In this document: piece after piece, positions 22,001-36,200 of the stretch
Numbering within the stretch: position 1 is the stretch's first letter
Layout: each line of letters starts with the position of its first letter
Notes under the pieces: model-generated
The model's database searches: none
What the model was told of the DNA's origin: nothing
Seen by the model: the letters and a program-made list of their open reading frames with translations, nothing else
Translations under genes and position numbers: made by a program
Origin: Rana temporaria
Taxonomy: Eukaryota; Chordata; Amphibia; Anura; Ranidae
Assembly: GCF_905171775.1 (NCBI RefSeq)
Contig: NC_053492.1
Location: 185,694,278 to 185,758,277 of the forward strand
Reading direction: 5' to 3'
DNA length: 64,000 nt

Positions 22001-25000
22001 GAAGTCTTTGTATGTTGTGAATGAGCTAGAGGTGGGGAGGGCACAGCAGCTACAGCGACTCTCCTGTTCAAGATGCAGAGCTTAGTAGGATCAGCTTTGC
22101 CCTCTCGGATCTACAGCGATAGATGTCATCCAGGAGTACTATAAAGCTGTCGGATATAAACAGAGCTATGCCCAGAAGGTGTCATGCACCTCACTGGACT
22201 TGGTGTGCCTTCATTTCTTACAAAGAAGCTCAATTCCTGCTTTTCATAATTGACTAGCCATGCATGGCTACCATTAAGTAAATATTTTCATCACAACTGC
22301 TTTCCTCCTTGTATAAGTCAATGTGAATGCGCAAACAGCTTAAGCAGATCAGTAGCACATGCAAAGTAATTTAGAATGACCTCATAAAATCAGATATAAC
22401 CTAGACAGTTGTGCAGAAGTATAGAATGGTATTTTATATTAATGCAGAGGCATTGTATGCTTGGGGATAATTCTTTATGTACTGTAATATGATGCATTTA
22501 CAGGTCACACTTGCTGATCTTTCTAACCCACATTGTGTCCTTTTGTAGCTGCACACGAGTGAGCTGAACGATGGCTATGACTGGGGCAGGCTTAATCTGC
22601 AGTCAGTGACAGAACAAAGCTCTCTTGATGACTTTCTTGCCACAGCGGAGTTGGCAGGGACAGAATTTGTTGCAGGTGAGCAAAGCAGTTCTGACATTCT
22701 TTCCATTAATGTACTCTGATGTCCTTGTATAGCACAGAGTAAGGCTAGACCTATGCAAATTTAATTTAATAAGATTATACATAAAAACAGTATTTCTGAA
22801 GTGCTTAGATTCTTTTTTTTCCATACATACAACCCTTCAGTGAAATTTGCTTAAACTGATTTTGTCACCAAATAAATCAAAGATAAGACAATAATGTTGT
22901 TGTACATGCTTGGATTAGCTACCTGGTAGTGTGGATTGCAGCTTCATCCTGTTCCCCACCATGCATTCCTATTAGCCATTTGCTATGCTTGGCAGCCTCA
23001 GTGACCAGTAGGGACTTTCAGATTGCAGGAAGGAAAGAGTAAGCCCATTAGAATGGGCCAGAGACACCGCTACTACAGGTATAGTATGTGCCTGCAATTT
23101 ATAGCTGACAGCAGGTGTGTGGGTTGTTGTTTTTTTGTTTTTTTTCTTTTCTTTTCGATGCAGGATCTGGAAACTAGTGATCGTTTTGATCTTCTGCCTG
23201 TTATAGTGTATACTTGAGATTCAGAAGATCAGTTTGAAGTTATGTGAGCTTTTGTTTTAATAAAAAAAACACTATAGGAATGGAGTTAAACCTTTCATCC
23301 ATCTACCTATCCTCCGTTAATAGAGAGTTTTTCATTTGGAAAAGTTATGGTACGGCTTCTATGAATAGAGGATAGTGGGTAGAAAGGGAAGTCAATACTT
23401 TGTTATTGAGATCTACCAAAATTTCAGTGACTAAAACATATCGTCCTAAAATTGTGTTTTCGGCATTTTGTCTATAGAGAAAAAGGTGCCAAAAACGCAC
23501 ATGATTTTTCTGCAATTTTTCTGTGCTTATGCTTTTTTTTTCATGGGTCATGTAACTCAAAAACTGCATCAAAAACATAACATGGGTGAATTATTGTGTT
23601 GCTAGGTTTTTAATGCATTTACACGGGGAGGTGCGTTTTTGCCGATAATGGCCAACAATAAGTTCATAATCATTAAAATTTATGATATTAATTTAAGTCA
23701 TATAAATAAAAAAAATTATATATAAACTGTCATTTTCGGTTTTGGCCGAGTACATTTTGAATTTTTTGGTTTTGACACCAAAATTTCCCTTCAGTGCGCC
23801 TCTACCTTGTTTATTGACCTGGAGCAAGCATGCATAGTAGGAGTTTTGACTTTGCAGACAAATTGTTTTGATTTGGTAACTCAAAGTATTAAAACAGCGG
23901 TAGCCAGTTAACGTGCAAAAGAAGGGCAGTAACTGAAGCTCCCACAGTTCTAAGCCTGGTACACACACACACACACAGTTTTTTTTTTTTTTTTTAGTTT
24001 AACATATCGCTGTAAACTAAAGCAATGCTAGTATTGTGATCTCCCCTGCTGTGCTATTGTGTTCTTAAAAGGGGGACGGCCCACCCACCAAAACACACTG
24101 ATCAGCACGATCGCGGCGTGTCACTCCGACACCCCGCTCGTGATAAGTAGCCTCTGTCAGAGGCTTCTTACCTTGTAATCAGCTGTGACCAATCACAGCG
24201 TGAACCAGGAAGTGCCGGTAAACGGCATTCCTCGGTTCTCGCTGACAGGGAGAGCGGATCGGCTGCTCTCCCTGTCAGAGGGGGGGTCTGTGCTGATAAT
24301 CAGCACATTGATTATCAGCACCGCCCCCTCAAATGTGCCAATCGCCTACCAATCAGTGCCCAGCAGTGCCACAATAATAAAGTTAGCAAGTGCCCACCAC
24401 AGTGCCAATCAATAACACCTGTCAGTAACACGTCAGTGCTGCATATCAGTGCCATCTATTGGTGCCTATCGGTGCCGCCTCATCAGTGCCCATCAGTGAA
24501 GAGGGGAATTTTTTTTTTTTGACAAACTGAGAAACTTATTTAAAAAAAAAAGAAAAATTGGTACTTTTTTTAGTTTGTTTAGCAAAAAATAACCCCAGAG
24601 GTGATCAAATACCACCAAAAGAAAGCTCCATTTGTGGGAAGAAAATGATAGATGTAGTTTGGGTACAGTGTGGCATGACAGCGCAATTGTCATTTAAATT
24701 GCGACAGCGCTGAAAATTGTCCTAGGCAGGAAGGGGCGAAAGTGCATGGTATTGAAGTGGTTAATTATGCTTGGATGTTTGACTATTCTAGTATCTTGAC
24801 AGTTTGTTAGATTTTGTGTACAAAGAAAATGTTAAAATGACTTGTTGCCTGTCATTCATACTTTTTCTCTATTTATTTTAATGGAGCTTATCCTTGCATT
24901 TCTTTTCCAGAGAAACTAAATATTAAATTTGTCCCAGCTGAAGCTAGAACTGGTCTGCTAACATCTGAAGAGTCTAAGAGAATCGATAAACTGCATGAAG

Positions 25001-28000
25001 AGTATAAACAATTTCTATGTATTCCAAGGAGGTAGGTATATGATCTGAATCATTGGTGTTTGTTTATACAACAGACAGATGCACTTAATTTTTGTTCAGA
25101 CGTATAAAGTATTTTTTAGGTGTAAAGGTTTTTTTAGGGTTTGTACCATCCATATGTAGTTGGGATATGGAGACATTATAGTTGTGTAAGTATTAAGATT
25201 GATATTGACTATTGCTGTTTTGTATTTTACAATTTAAGGCCACGCTGGGATGAAAATACCAGCGCAGACGATCTACAGCTAGCAGAACGCGAGGACTTCT
25301 TGAAGTGGAGGCGCGAGCTCGCTACGTATGTAATTATATAAAGGGGCAGGTATTTGGCTGTAGTGATAATTCTGAAATAGAATCTCAGGTAAATCTTTAA
25401 ATACATACAGTTAGGTCCATAAAGATTTGGAATTGTAGAAAGAAATTTTTGGACAGCCGCACTCTGGAAAAACCTTCTCGGTTGCCTTTTATTGGTGAAA
25501 GTATTCAAACACCAGCTATGAGAAAGCGCTGATTGATGGTGTGAAACGTCAGCTGTATGCCCCTGTCTTTGCTGTGATGTGTGGTGTTTGAATACTTTTA
25601 CCAATAAAAAGCAACCGAGAAGGTTTTTCCAGAGTGCGGCTGTCCAAACATTTCTTTCTACAATTGCTTCGTGCATTGCCGGCACCTGGGTTTCTCTGAG
25701 AGGATACGGATTCATCCACATACCTTATTGGAGCGGTGACTATCATTTCTCCATAAAGATTTGGACACAGGCGCAATTGTATTTTTTTTTTAAAGATATT
25801 TACCAAAACATATTCAAGCTATAGTTTTATAATGTATATTGGCTTAAAGTGCACTCTCTCAGGTTTAATTGTGAAGGTATGTACATCCAAATGTGAGGAA
25901 GGGTTTAGGAATTACAGCTCTTAAGAATAGCCATCCCCCTTTTTCAAAGGATCAAAAGTAATTGGACAGTTGAATCAAATGCTGTTTCATAGCCAGGTGT
26001 GGGCTTTTCTTTAATTTTCTTCATCAAATTAAGCCGGTGAAAGGTCTGGAGTTGATTCTAAGGCCCCATACAGACATAGATTTTCTGCAGATTTTTGTCT
26101 TCAGATTTACCAAAACCATATAATATGAGGTCAAACTTTCAGAGTTTCAATTTGTATTCAATTAGGCAGGCCCTTCTACAACATGGTTTTGGTAAATCTG
26201 AAGACAAAAATCTGCAGAAAATCGAATAGTGTGTATGAGGCTTTAGTTTGGTATTTGCATTTGGAATCTATTGCTGAGAACCGACATCATGCATTCAACA
26301 AAGCTGTCCATGCAAGTGAAACAGGCCATTGTAAGGCTTAAATAACTAAACAAATCCATTAGAGAGATAGCAACGTTGGGAGTGGCCAAATCAACAGTTT
26401 GGTACATTCAGAGGAAAGAACGCGATGGTTAGCTCAGCAACATAAAAGGCCTGGACATCCACGGAACACAACAGTGGTGGATGATCGCAGGATCCTCTCT
26501 GTGGTAAAGAAAAACCCATTCACAACATCCAGACAAGGGAAGGACACTCCAGGAGGTGGGTGTATCATTGTCAAAGTCTACATTCAAGAGAAGATTTCAC
26601 GAGAGCAAATACAGAGGGTTCACCATAAGATGCAAACCATTCATAAGCCTGCAGAATAGCAAAGCCCCCAATGAATCATGGTATGTTGAAGCTGTTTTGT
26701 GTAGTTTTCCAATTCAATCCAATGCTGCATCTGTCTCCCACCGTCTCTGCACTGAGAACCGAGCGATTTGAACATCGTCGATGGCTCGGTTCTCGCAGAT
26801 CCCTGAGCAGAGAGCTTCTGCCTGTCAGTCAGCAGCTCACTACTCTGCCCCCCACCAACACTCAATGGAGCGCTGAGCTGTGGAGGGGTGGGGAGCGGCC
26901 GTCTCAGGCTCTCAGCGGCTCGCTGAGATGGGCATCAGTCCAGGCACCTGGCGGATCCAGACTTTATTGTCGTGATGCCTGGACTGATTCCAGTGATGTC
27001 AGCAGAGAGCAGACCGCTCTCTGCTGAAAATGGTTTACAGAAGTGCAAAACGAATTGCACTCCTGTAACCCATAGGAGAAGCCCAGCCAAACGAGCTCAG
27101 GCTGGACTTCTCCTTTTAAAGCTGAAAGTCTACACTTCAAATTCATTCATTTGGATTGTTTTGTTTTAATTTTATTCTGGTGGCATACAGAGCCAAAAGT
27201 ATGAAAATTTGTGCCTGTTTCAAAATATATATATATTAGTGCTGTGCGTTAAACGCGATATTAACGGCGTTAACGCAAACCCATGTTAACGCCGTCAATT
27301 TTTTTTATTGCGCGATTAACGCTCGGGGTGGACGTGCAGAGTGTGCAGCGGCGCGGCTTACCTTCTCGCTGGATTCACAGGCAAGTTACTCACCTTGTCC
27401 CTGGATCCAGCGATGCCACCCCGCTGTGTGATCGAGCGGGTCCTCCTCGCTCGATTCACAGTGTCTGTGTGCCGCCGATCTCCGTTCCCTGCGATGTTAC
27501 GACGCACGGGAGCGGAGAACGGCGCCAAATTCAAAAAAGTAAACAAACACAATACACACAGTATACTGTAATCTTATAGATTACAGTACTGTATGTAAAA
27601 AAATACACACCCCCCTTGTCCCTAGTGGTCTGCCCAGTGCCCTACATGTACTTTTATATAATAAAAACTATTCTTTCTCCCTGAAAACTGTAGATTGTCC
27701 AAAAGTGTCCCTTTATGTCAAAAATGGTTTTAGATCAGCTAGAAAACAGCGATCAAAATGTATGACGAATTAATCGTGAGTTAACTATGACATTAATGCG
27801 ATTAATCGCGATTAAAAAATGTAATCGTTTGACAGCACTAATATATATTAGACCTAACTGTATGTGAACTGTTTTACCTGCAAAAAAAGATTTATAATTC
27901 TTTCCATCCAGTTTTCTGATTCAAACCCTTGCATAGCCAGGAAGGTGCACTAATGTAACTTTTTGTTGTCGCCTGCCTTGTGAATGGACTGTAAAAACAG

Positions 28001-31000
28001 CAGCATGAGATGTTTTCCCTGTGCTCTTTTCTTGTCTAAGCAGCGCCCTGTGCCTGAAAACATGTTGGCTTTGAAACGTTCTATAATAGAACAGATTTAT
28101 AAATCTTCCAGTCTAATTGATGAGATCAATCTTCTAGCCATTATACTAGCGGCTATTAGAAATCCACATAATGATTTTAATGGATACATGCATGGACTTA
28201 AGGATGCGAGTTTTACTTTTTTTATGCTTTTTTTTTTTTTTTTTTACTGTTAGACTTGAAGAAGAGAAGAAGTTAATTCTCACACCATTTGAACGCAATC
28301 TAGACTTCTGGCGTCAGCTCTGGAGAGTTATTGAAAGGAGGTAATGTTAGTCTGAAATAAAAGTGCTTGATATCATGTTCTTGTAGAAGGAGGAAAAGTA
28401 TATTTTCTTTGCTAACGATTCAAAGGACTACCTGTCAATTATGAACTATCCAGCTTATGAACAACTTGCTGGTATGTGATTGGTGAACAAAAACTCCAGT
28501 TTTTGCCTTTTCTTAATATAAAGATGAAGAATCCAGGTTGTCAATCACAACCATATTCTTTCTGTCAGTCGTGTCGAAGCTCTCTGCGTATCCCAGGGGA
28601 TGTGGTTCGAGATAAAATTTCAGCTGAAAGTGACACTTGACTCCCCTCCAGTGATTTTTTTATTTTGTTTCCCCTTTCCTACTGGCCCTAGATTTTTTGC
28701 TAGGGTGCGTGGCGATACTTTACTTTGTGGCGAGTAGTTGTCATATATATATATATTTTTTTTTTAACGTATACTACCGTTGCGTTCATTTTGTGTCCAG
28801 GGGCTGAGGGCTTTAAAAATGTTTTATTTTTTTTTAGGTATTAAGCTTTAATAGAGGGATGATAAACCTCCTGTGTGATAGCCTGGTTTAGGTGCCAGGT
28901 TCTCTTTAAGGGGACCTCAGGAGTTCATTAGACCGCCTAATATTATCCCTGAGCTCTGCTGAAGCCAGTTGAGCACAGACTTTGCTTGATCGGTGTGACG
29001 GAACACTGCCACCCTGCCTGGTTGCTACTGTAAAACAGTGCTTCTTGCTCTCCAAATCCTTCTAGTAGACCTATTACCAGCATCGTACATAGACAAGACT
29101 TTGAGGTAAAACCAAGGGAGTGACTCTTTATTGAACAGAAATACAGGTTTTTATACACTTCAAAAGTAGGGTAGTCACCACAATAAAACCAAATGATACA
29201 CAATACATCACACAATGGTTTGATAACTAGGTAAAGTTGATGCAAGGCTAATCCCTTCATGTATGAACCTTCAAGAGGATTGGCCAACAGACTGAAACAA
29301 TAGGTGACTCGAATAACTTGGCAATGGGAATTCACACATGGACAATGCTTTGCTTAATCAGGGATCCCAGACTGTCCTACAACAGTCTGAGACGAAACTT
29401 ATACAATGGGGTTTATTTGCTAAAGCTGGAGAGTGCAAAATCGGTCTCACTTCTGCATAGAAACCAATCAGCTTCCAGGTTTTACTGCCAGAGCTTTATT
29501 GAACAAACTGAGGTTTAGAAGCTGATTGGTTTCTCTGCAGTAGTGAGACCCCAATGTTCCAGCAGTCTGAAAAAGTGGAATTCATTTATCTTCATAGATT
29601 TCTTGAGGGCTATTGTTGATAAATATTTCTGTCCCAAATGGATCAGCTTCTCCCACCCAGTCTGCAGGAGGGCCACCATATTCCCTCTGACTATTCACCT
29701 GTATAAGATTAACATTACACCTTTCCATCCACTCCAGAAGGGAAGCTTTATTGTCCTTATTCAGAGAATAAATCCAAGCCTCGCATTCATCATATTGTTG
29801 TTCGTCATTACAGGATGATCTGCTCTCTCCATGGAATCAGAGGCTCAACTGAGCTCTTTACCGTGCTCTGGCTGGGAGAAGCAGTGGGCTATGGGCCATA
29901 ATCAGTGGGTTGGAGGCAAGCCCCTGTCCCAGTTGGATCTGACACAATCTGCTTTTTCTCCAGCCAGAGCGCTCGGGGGGGGGGGGGGGGTGTTTAGTGT
30001 AAAATTGATCACTATATACCCTCCCAAATCACTTTTTACAAGAAGGCCAGCAGTTGGGGGGGGGGGGGGGGGGGTATAAACTTCTCGCTGCTAAATCCTT
30101 GGTAGTGAAAAGGTTAAAAATTCATTGTTCCCAAACCTCTTGTATGGCCAATGAATATGCAGTTGAAAGGAATTGCGGAGAAATTGTAAAGCTGAACTCC
30201 TGGATAAGCAAATGTCTAAATACAAGAAGCATGTGTATTGTTACTTTGAACCTTGGTGTGCTTTTAGTAATACTGTAGATCTGTGCAGTACTCTGGTGTG
30301 AAACTTTGCCTCTGCAGGAGCTTCCTGTAATAAACACCAGTCACCACTTCCCTTCTGTAGGGCAACTGGTCTAGTTTTCTGAAGGCAGCCTAGGTTGGGG
30401 GTGCACCACCGGTTAGGTCCCACTCACAGCTTCTCTCTGCACAAGCTGTATGCACAGCACACTGATGATGTTGCAGCTACTTTACAAATGAATATCTGGG
30501 TTTTCAAAGGCATTTGGTGTACACAAAGTTGATTTATATATTTTGTGACTATTGAGGAATATATTTAAATGTATTTGTGCTCAGAGTTCAGCTTTAATGT
30601 CAATTGGGCAAACTGTCTGTTAAGAAAGCTGCAGTGTTTGCTGAATAGCATTTTTTTGCCATATAGTTAATTTCACATGTTGCACTTTTATATTTTATTT
30701 TTATTTCTATATTTTGACCTGCTTTATTTATTAACCACTTAAGACCCGGACCATTATGCAGGTTAAGGCCCTTGCCCCTTTTTGCGATTCAGCACTGCGT
30801 CGCTTTAACTGACAAGAGCCCTCCCTTTTACTTACGGGATACCAGACTTTCCAGCAACAGGGACAAGCACACCAGCTCCAGCCGGTGGTCCTGATTGGAT
30901 AGATTGATAGCAGCGCAGCTATTGGCTCCTGCTGCTGTCAATTCAATCATGCAGAGATGGGGGCAGGGCCAAGTCCTGCTATCTGTGTCAATGGGCGCAG

Positions 31001-33154
31001 CAGCAGGACACAGGAGAGTGCCCAAAGAAAAAGCGGCTCTCCAATGTGGCACTCAAAGAGAATCCAGGAGTGTCGCTGAGGGACCCCAGAAGTGGAGGGT
31101 GAGGGCCACTCTGCAAAACCAACTGCACAGAGGAGGCAAGTATGACATGTTTGTTCTTTAAAACAAACTATTACATATCCTTTAAGACGGCGTCGCAGGA
31201 CCCAGTGTGTGACAGCAGCAGGACAGCACTGGATTTGCTGGGTGGGTATGTGAATTGTGCTTAAGACAATTCAGAAAAGATGAGGGGCAAAAAAAAATGT
31301 GGGAAGGGGGGGAAAGTTCCCTTTTACAGGGCTCTAGTCCCTATGACTTTTTCTTAAACGTGAGATTATTTTAAAATGTGTGCTGGTGCAAGTGTTCTTA
31401 CTGGAAATTCGATCTGCTTTTTCTTTCTATAACAGTGATGTAGTGGTACAGATTGTGGATGCCCGAAACCCGCTGTTGTTTAGGTGCCAGGATTTGGTGA
31501 GTTAGTATCCTGGTTTGACATGCATCTTTCATTGCTTTCTGTTCACTGCAGGAACCTTACGTATTTATTTATTTCTTTTAAGCAGCTTGTTAGGCATGGA
31601 TCCAGATGAGTGCTGTTACTTAAGCTTGTTTTCAATCATATGTAATTTTGAGTCTTCTACTAAAATGAAAGATTAGTTCATATTTGTTTTCAGTGTCCAT
31701 CAGAATTTTGCAGAGTTTTTTTTCTTGGGTGCTCCTGTCTTAAGAGATCACTGGTATTGTTTCATTACCAAGCGTCTGAATAGAATGTCCATGTGATATT
31801 CTCCACTGTAATACAATTTTCTGTGCTTTGTTACAGAACAGAATACCTTCTCTGATTTTGCACTTGTCTAGTTGTGCAGGTCCAAAATTACAGCTATTAA
31901 CATAGTTCTAGCAAATCTGAGTGTGTTCTTTAAAATGCTCAGAATGGTGGGTGGTGTTCCTTATCAAATGGAAGTTTTTGTATCAACAGTATTATAGCCT
32001 ACAATTTTTCTGCGAGACACCTACAGATTTCTATGGTCGATCTCCACATACGCTCAAATCCATACTATCTACACCTCAGCAGTGTCCTAGGATAGGATAT
32101 TTCTTTGTACAGTGAGGGCAAGGTATGAACCATGGTATAGGGCTTGAGGGAGTACACCCATTTGGATTGCTTTTGTGTCTGTCCCTACAGCTACACTAAC
32201 CTTCACAAGGGGCACAGCAGGTCACCGTGTCAGATTGTATACTAAATTCTTTTAAATTTTTTCAGGAGCATTATGTGAAAGAAATAAGTCCTCATAAAGA
32301 AAATATCATCCTTATAAACAAGGCGGACCTGTTAACAACTGAGCAGCGTCAAGCCTGGGCAACATATTTTGAGAAGGAAGGAATTAAGGTTGTCTTCTGG
32401 TCAGCCTTGGTAGAAGCACAGAGACTTGCTGAAGTTGTCATGGTATGCTATTTGATTTTTTTTTTTTTTTTTTACATGTATGTTGCCTATTGCTTCTACA
32501 ACTTATTTTCAACTCTTGTGACATGATTTTAGCTTAGCCTATTGCCTGTCACAGGACACATTTTTATCTTGTGCTGCAGGGTTTGACCGGTGGCACTGTC
32601 TGTCATACTTGCCCATTTGAGTTCAACCAGCTCACAGTTGCAGTGCATTTGTTTTTTGTTCACCGCAAAAATCCCCCTTGTTGTTCCTGTATCGGTTGGC
32701 AGTTGTAATACATTGTATTTGTGCTTGTTGCTAACATTCTGTATGCGCTTTAGCAGGGTGCTGAGCCAGAAGATGTGATGCAGGATGATGTTTCAGATGA
32801 TGAAGACAGTGAGGATGAGGAAGACCGTGAGGATGAAGAAAAGTTAAGTGACACAGAAGCCCAAACTGGAGATTCTAGTCAGTACAGCTCAGATGATGAG
32901 TATGAGGACTGTGAAGATGATGAAGGCTGGCAGACCTGCTCTGAAGATGCAGAGGGGGAAAATGAAAGGATCTTACCAGACCCAGAGCCTAGAAGTACTG
33001 AACCAACAGAGGTCCATAACTATAGTCACTTAGTGCAAAGTGATGAACTGATGGAGATCTTCAAATCTATACACACAGGCAATAGGGTTAAAAAGGAACA
33101 GGTCACTATAGGACTGGTGAGCGATCTTCTTTTTTGTTTTTTATGAATTTTTTC

Positions 33155-33225
<71 letters not shown>

Positions 33226-36200
33226 ATGTATATATTTTTTTTTTTTTACACACAGTAATGTAAGCAGTACTATATTGTGATTGATGATCGGACTGGTGGT
33301 CAACATGAAGACAATTCAATGTGTTTTGTTTCAGAATATTAGTTTGGTGTGTGTATATAAAAAAATATTCAGTCTTTTTTTTCCTCTTTGACCATTTGAC
33401 TTTTGCTGTGCTTTTACATATTCATGAAGTATCTTTTATTTGTAACAAAGAGTCAAAAACAAACTTTATGTCTTACTATTTTAATGGTCCTTTCACATGA
33501 CCCTTCTGTCTGTTCATTACACAGGGTTCATTTCTGCATTGGTTGTTAGGAGTCGGCATCCTAACAACTATGGATCCTCCCTGCTATCGGAGGGGAATTC
33601 CCATCTAACAGCAGAATGTAAACCAAAAGAACTAGAAAAAATAAATTGCATAGGGGGTCCCTTATGGCGTGGGTTTCCCCCAAAAATCCTTACCAGACCC
33701 TTTATCTAAGCATGCAGGGAAGGGTACGATAGCGCCACGCCCCCCCCCCCCCCCCCCCCCCACCACCTGAACCATGGGGAGGTGCTTTGCCAGGGGAGAT
33801 TTAACAAGAGGGGCCCCCAGTGTGTTTTTTTTTTTTTTTTTTTTTTTTTATCCAGTGTGGGATAATGCCAGTACATAGTTCACAAGCCCTTAACGACAAA
33901 ATCCTAAGATTATTTACATAAAGATGATCTTTCACAAATGTGTCTTTTAAGGGCTCTTTTCTACAGCATGTGTTCAAAAATGAATGCATTTTGACACATT
34001 TTAAACGCAGAGCCCATATATGCTCAGATTTGCATTTTTTTTTTTATTAGTATGCATTTTTGTATGCCTTTGCACACCTTAAAGTGGTGGTTCACCTGAA
34101 TTTTTTTTTAAAAGCCAGCAGCTACAAATACGGCAGCTGCTGACTTTGAAAAAATGGACACTTACCTGTCCAGGTCGACCGATGCGGAGGGGCAGGACTC
34201 CCGTGGGAGTCTATACCAGAAAGTGGTGCAAATACCTGTTTTATACAGGTATCTGCACCCCCTCCCCTCCTATAAGGTGTCAAATGTAACACCGGAGAGG
34301 GGGAGGGTTCCGAAAAGCGGAGGTACACTTTTGGGTGACCCTCCGCTTTTAAGTTTCCTGTTTTGTCACTTACTCATAAACTTTTAAAATTTATGTAGAA
34401 AGCATGTACCATACAGAGTAATATATGCATATACAATTCTATATTTGCATGCTTTAATAGAAAACAACTTAAAATTAATGTGTTCATTCCCCGACTTAGT
34501 TAGGGTAGGCGGTACACTTTGGTGGGGGTGGGTCAGCCACGCCCTGTGACCTTTGACCTCTGGGAACCCGCCTTTTGACCTTTGGGGGAGGTCCCTGTTC
34601 CAATTCCTGAGTCCTAGCCATATTCTTCAATTGGAAACCCTAACCCCCTGACCCTACCACTGAGTGAATTTTGGCCAGTTCATAAGAAACCAGATGCAAT
34701 TTGATTAGTGTATGGCCGACTTTAGAGGCAGCCAGTGAAGTCAAACTATTTATGGGACAGTGAAATAATATTTTTTTTTCCTGCTAGGTGGGTTATCCCA
34801 ATGTTGGCAAGAGTTCAACCATTAACACAATCCTGGGGAACAAAAAAGTTTCTGTTTCGGCAACTCCAGGACATACAAAGCACTTTCAGGTATTTGATGT
34901 GAATTCCTTTTTTAAATGACAATTCTGTAACAAAACATTCATAAGAAAAAAATACACTTTAAACCTTGTGGAACCGCATTAAATGGGGGAAATATCTTAT
35001 AATGGTGGGTTATTCTGCCTGAGAGTATATATTGTGTTTATAAGTCCCAGGGATTTAGGAAGGAACCCATCTGTATGTTGCCAAACGCTATACAGAATTG
35101 CTTTGCATGGCGAGTCTTGTCTTTCTCACCATAACCTTTCCTATCATAGCAACTTTAGCAAAAAATACTTTTAAAGTGACCCAGGCGCAAACCTGGTCAA
35201 CTGAAGCTCCATGGATGTGAATGGTAACTAATCAGCTTCTAGCTTTATATTTTGAAGCAACTGAACAGGCTGAAGCTGGAAGGCGATTGGTTTCTATGCA
35301 TGGCTACTGCAGATTCTGTCTGCTCTAGTTTTAGTAAAACGATTGGATGATCCACAGATGGAAGCTGTTGACGTATTGGCCAAGAATAACTTTTCTAGCA
35401 AAATTGCATTTAATTCAAACCCCTTTTGTTCCTGACCTTCAGTACTGGTTAATGTGCCTTGTTCAACTCTCGATCGCTAGATCTACTGATCCTTTTTGTA
35501 TGTATGTAACCTTTTTAGGGTGTTTTTTTTCCCCCCGTTTTCTTGATATGGTCAGTTTTTCATTGGCTTTAACCCTCGCTTCCCCTTCAGTTAATCACTT
35601 GCTTTTGTAGGACATGCTTAGTCTATATTTTGTCTTATTTCTGTTACTTTATATAATGTTTTGATGCAGATATTTAAGAGAACTTGAGGCCCTGTTCACA
35701 CCTGAGCGTTTTAGAGCTATAAGCAGAAAAGGTCTCAACAAGCTAAATCGCATTTATTTAAATGGCCCCTATTCACATCTGAACATTCTGTTGCCTGAAG
35801 CAAAACACCTGTTGCTCAAAAAATACATGAGCTTATTTTTGGAAGATTACAAGTGTTTTTGGCCCCATAGGCTTCAATTGAAACGCCTGATTTGAGCTTA
35901 AAAGGGCTCAAATAGCAGCTCTCCACCCCTAATTCCCTCTCCTAGTGCTTTCTATTAGCTAAACAAAAACTTCTGAAGCTGTAAAATGTTTGTAAAAATG
36001 CTTTTAAAAAAAAAAAAAAATGCCCAAAAAATGCCAGTAAATTGCTGCGCTCAGGTGTGAATGGAGCCTTGGATAGACATTAATCATAAATAGTAGAAGT
36101 AGGCAAACTTCAGTCTTCCATCATGTCTCTGGGAGCCATGCTTGTGGCTGTCAGTCTTGCAATGCCTCATGGTTCTTGTAGTTCCACAACAGTTGGAGGA

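Larger units (their letters stand above)
19086..22548 (+). other. LSG1: LSG1 intron 1 (3.46 kb)
   Basis: GT-AG. It contains a long tandem array with an inverted part (19120-20215) and a 470-bp fold-back element (21368-21834). The rest is unassigned; the stretch 21840-22540 shows nothing beyond diverged repeat text. Confidence 0.85.
25408..27860 (+). mobile_element. Tc1-like transposon in LSG1 intron 4, heavily invaded
   Basis: CAGTTAGGTCCATAAAG at the left and GACCTAACTG at the right, with TA outside both ends (25406-25407 and 27861-27862). The interior keeps a broken transposase 5' part (about 26290-26690). Later insertions are a snap-back element (25432-25749), a long-TIR MITE (26058-26245), a repeat segment replacing the transposase 3' half (about 26690-27120) and a hAT-like element (27237-27840). 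Confidence 0.8.
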
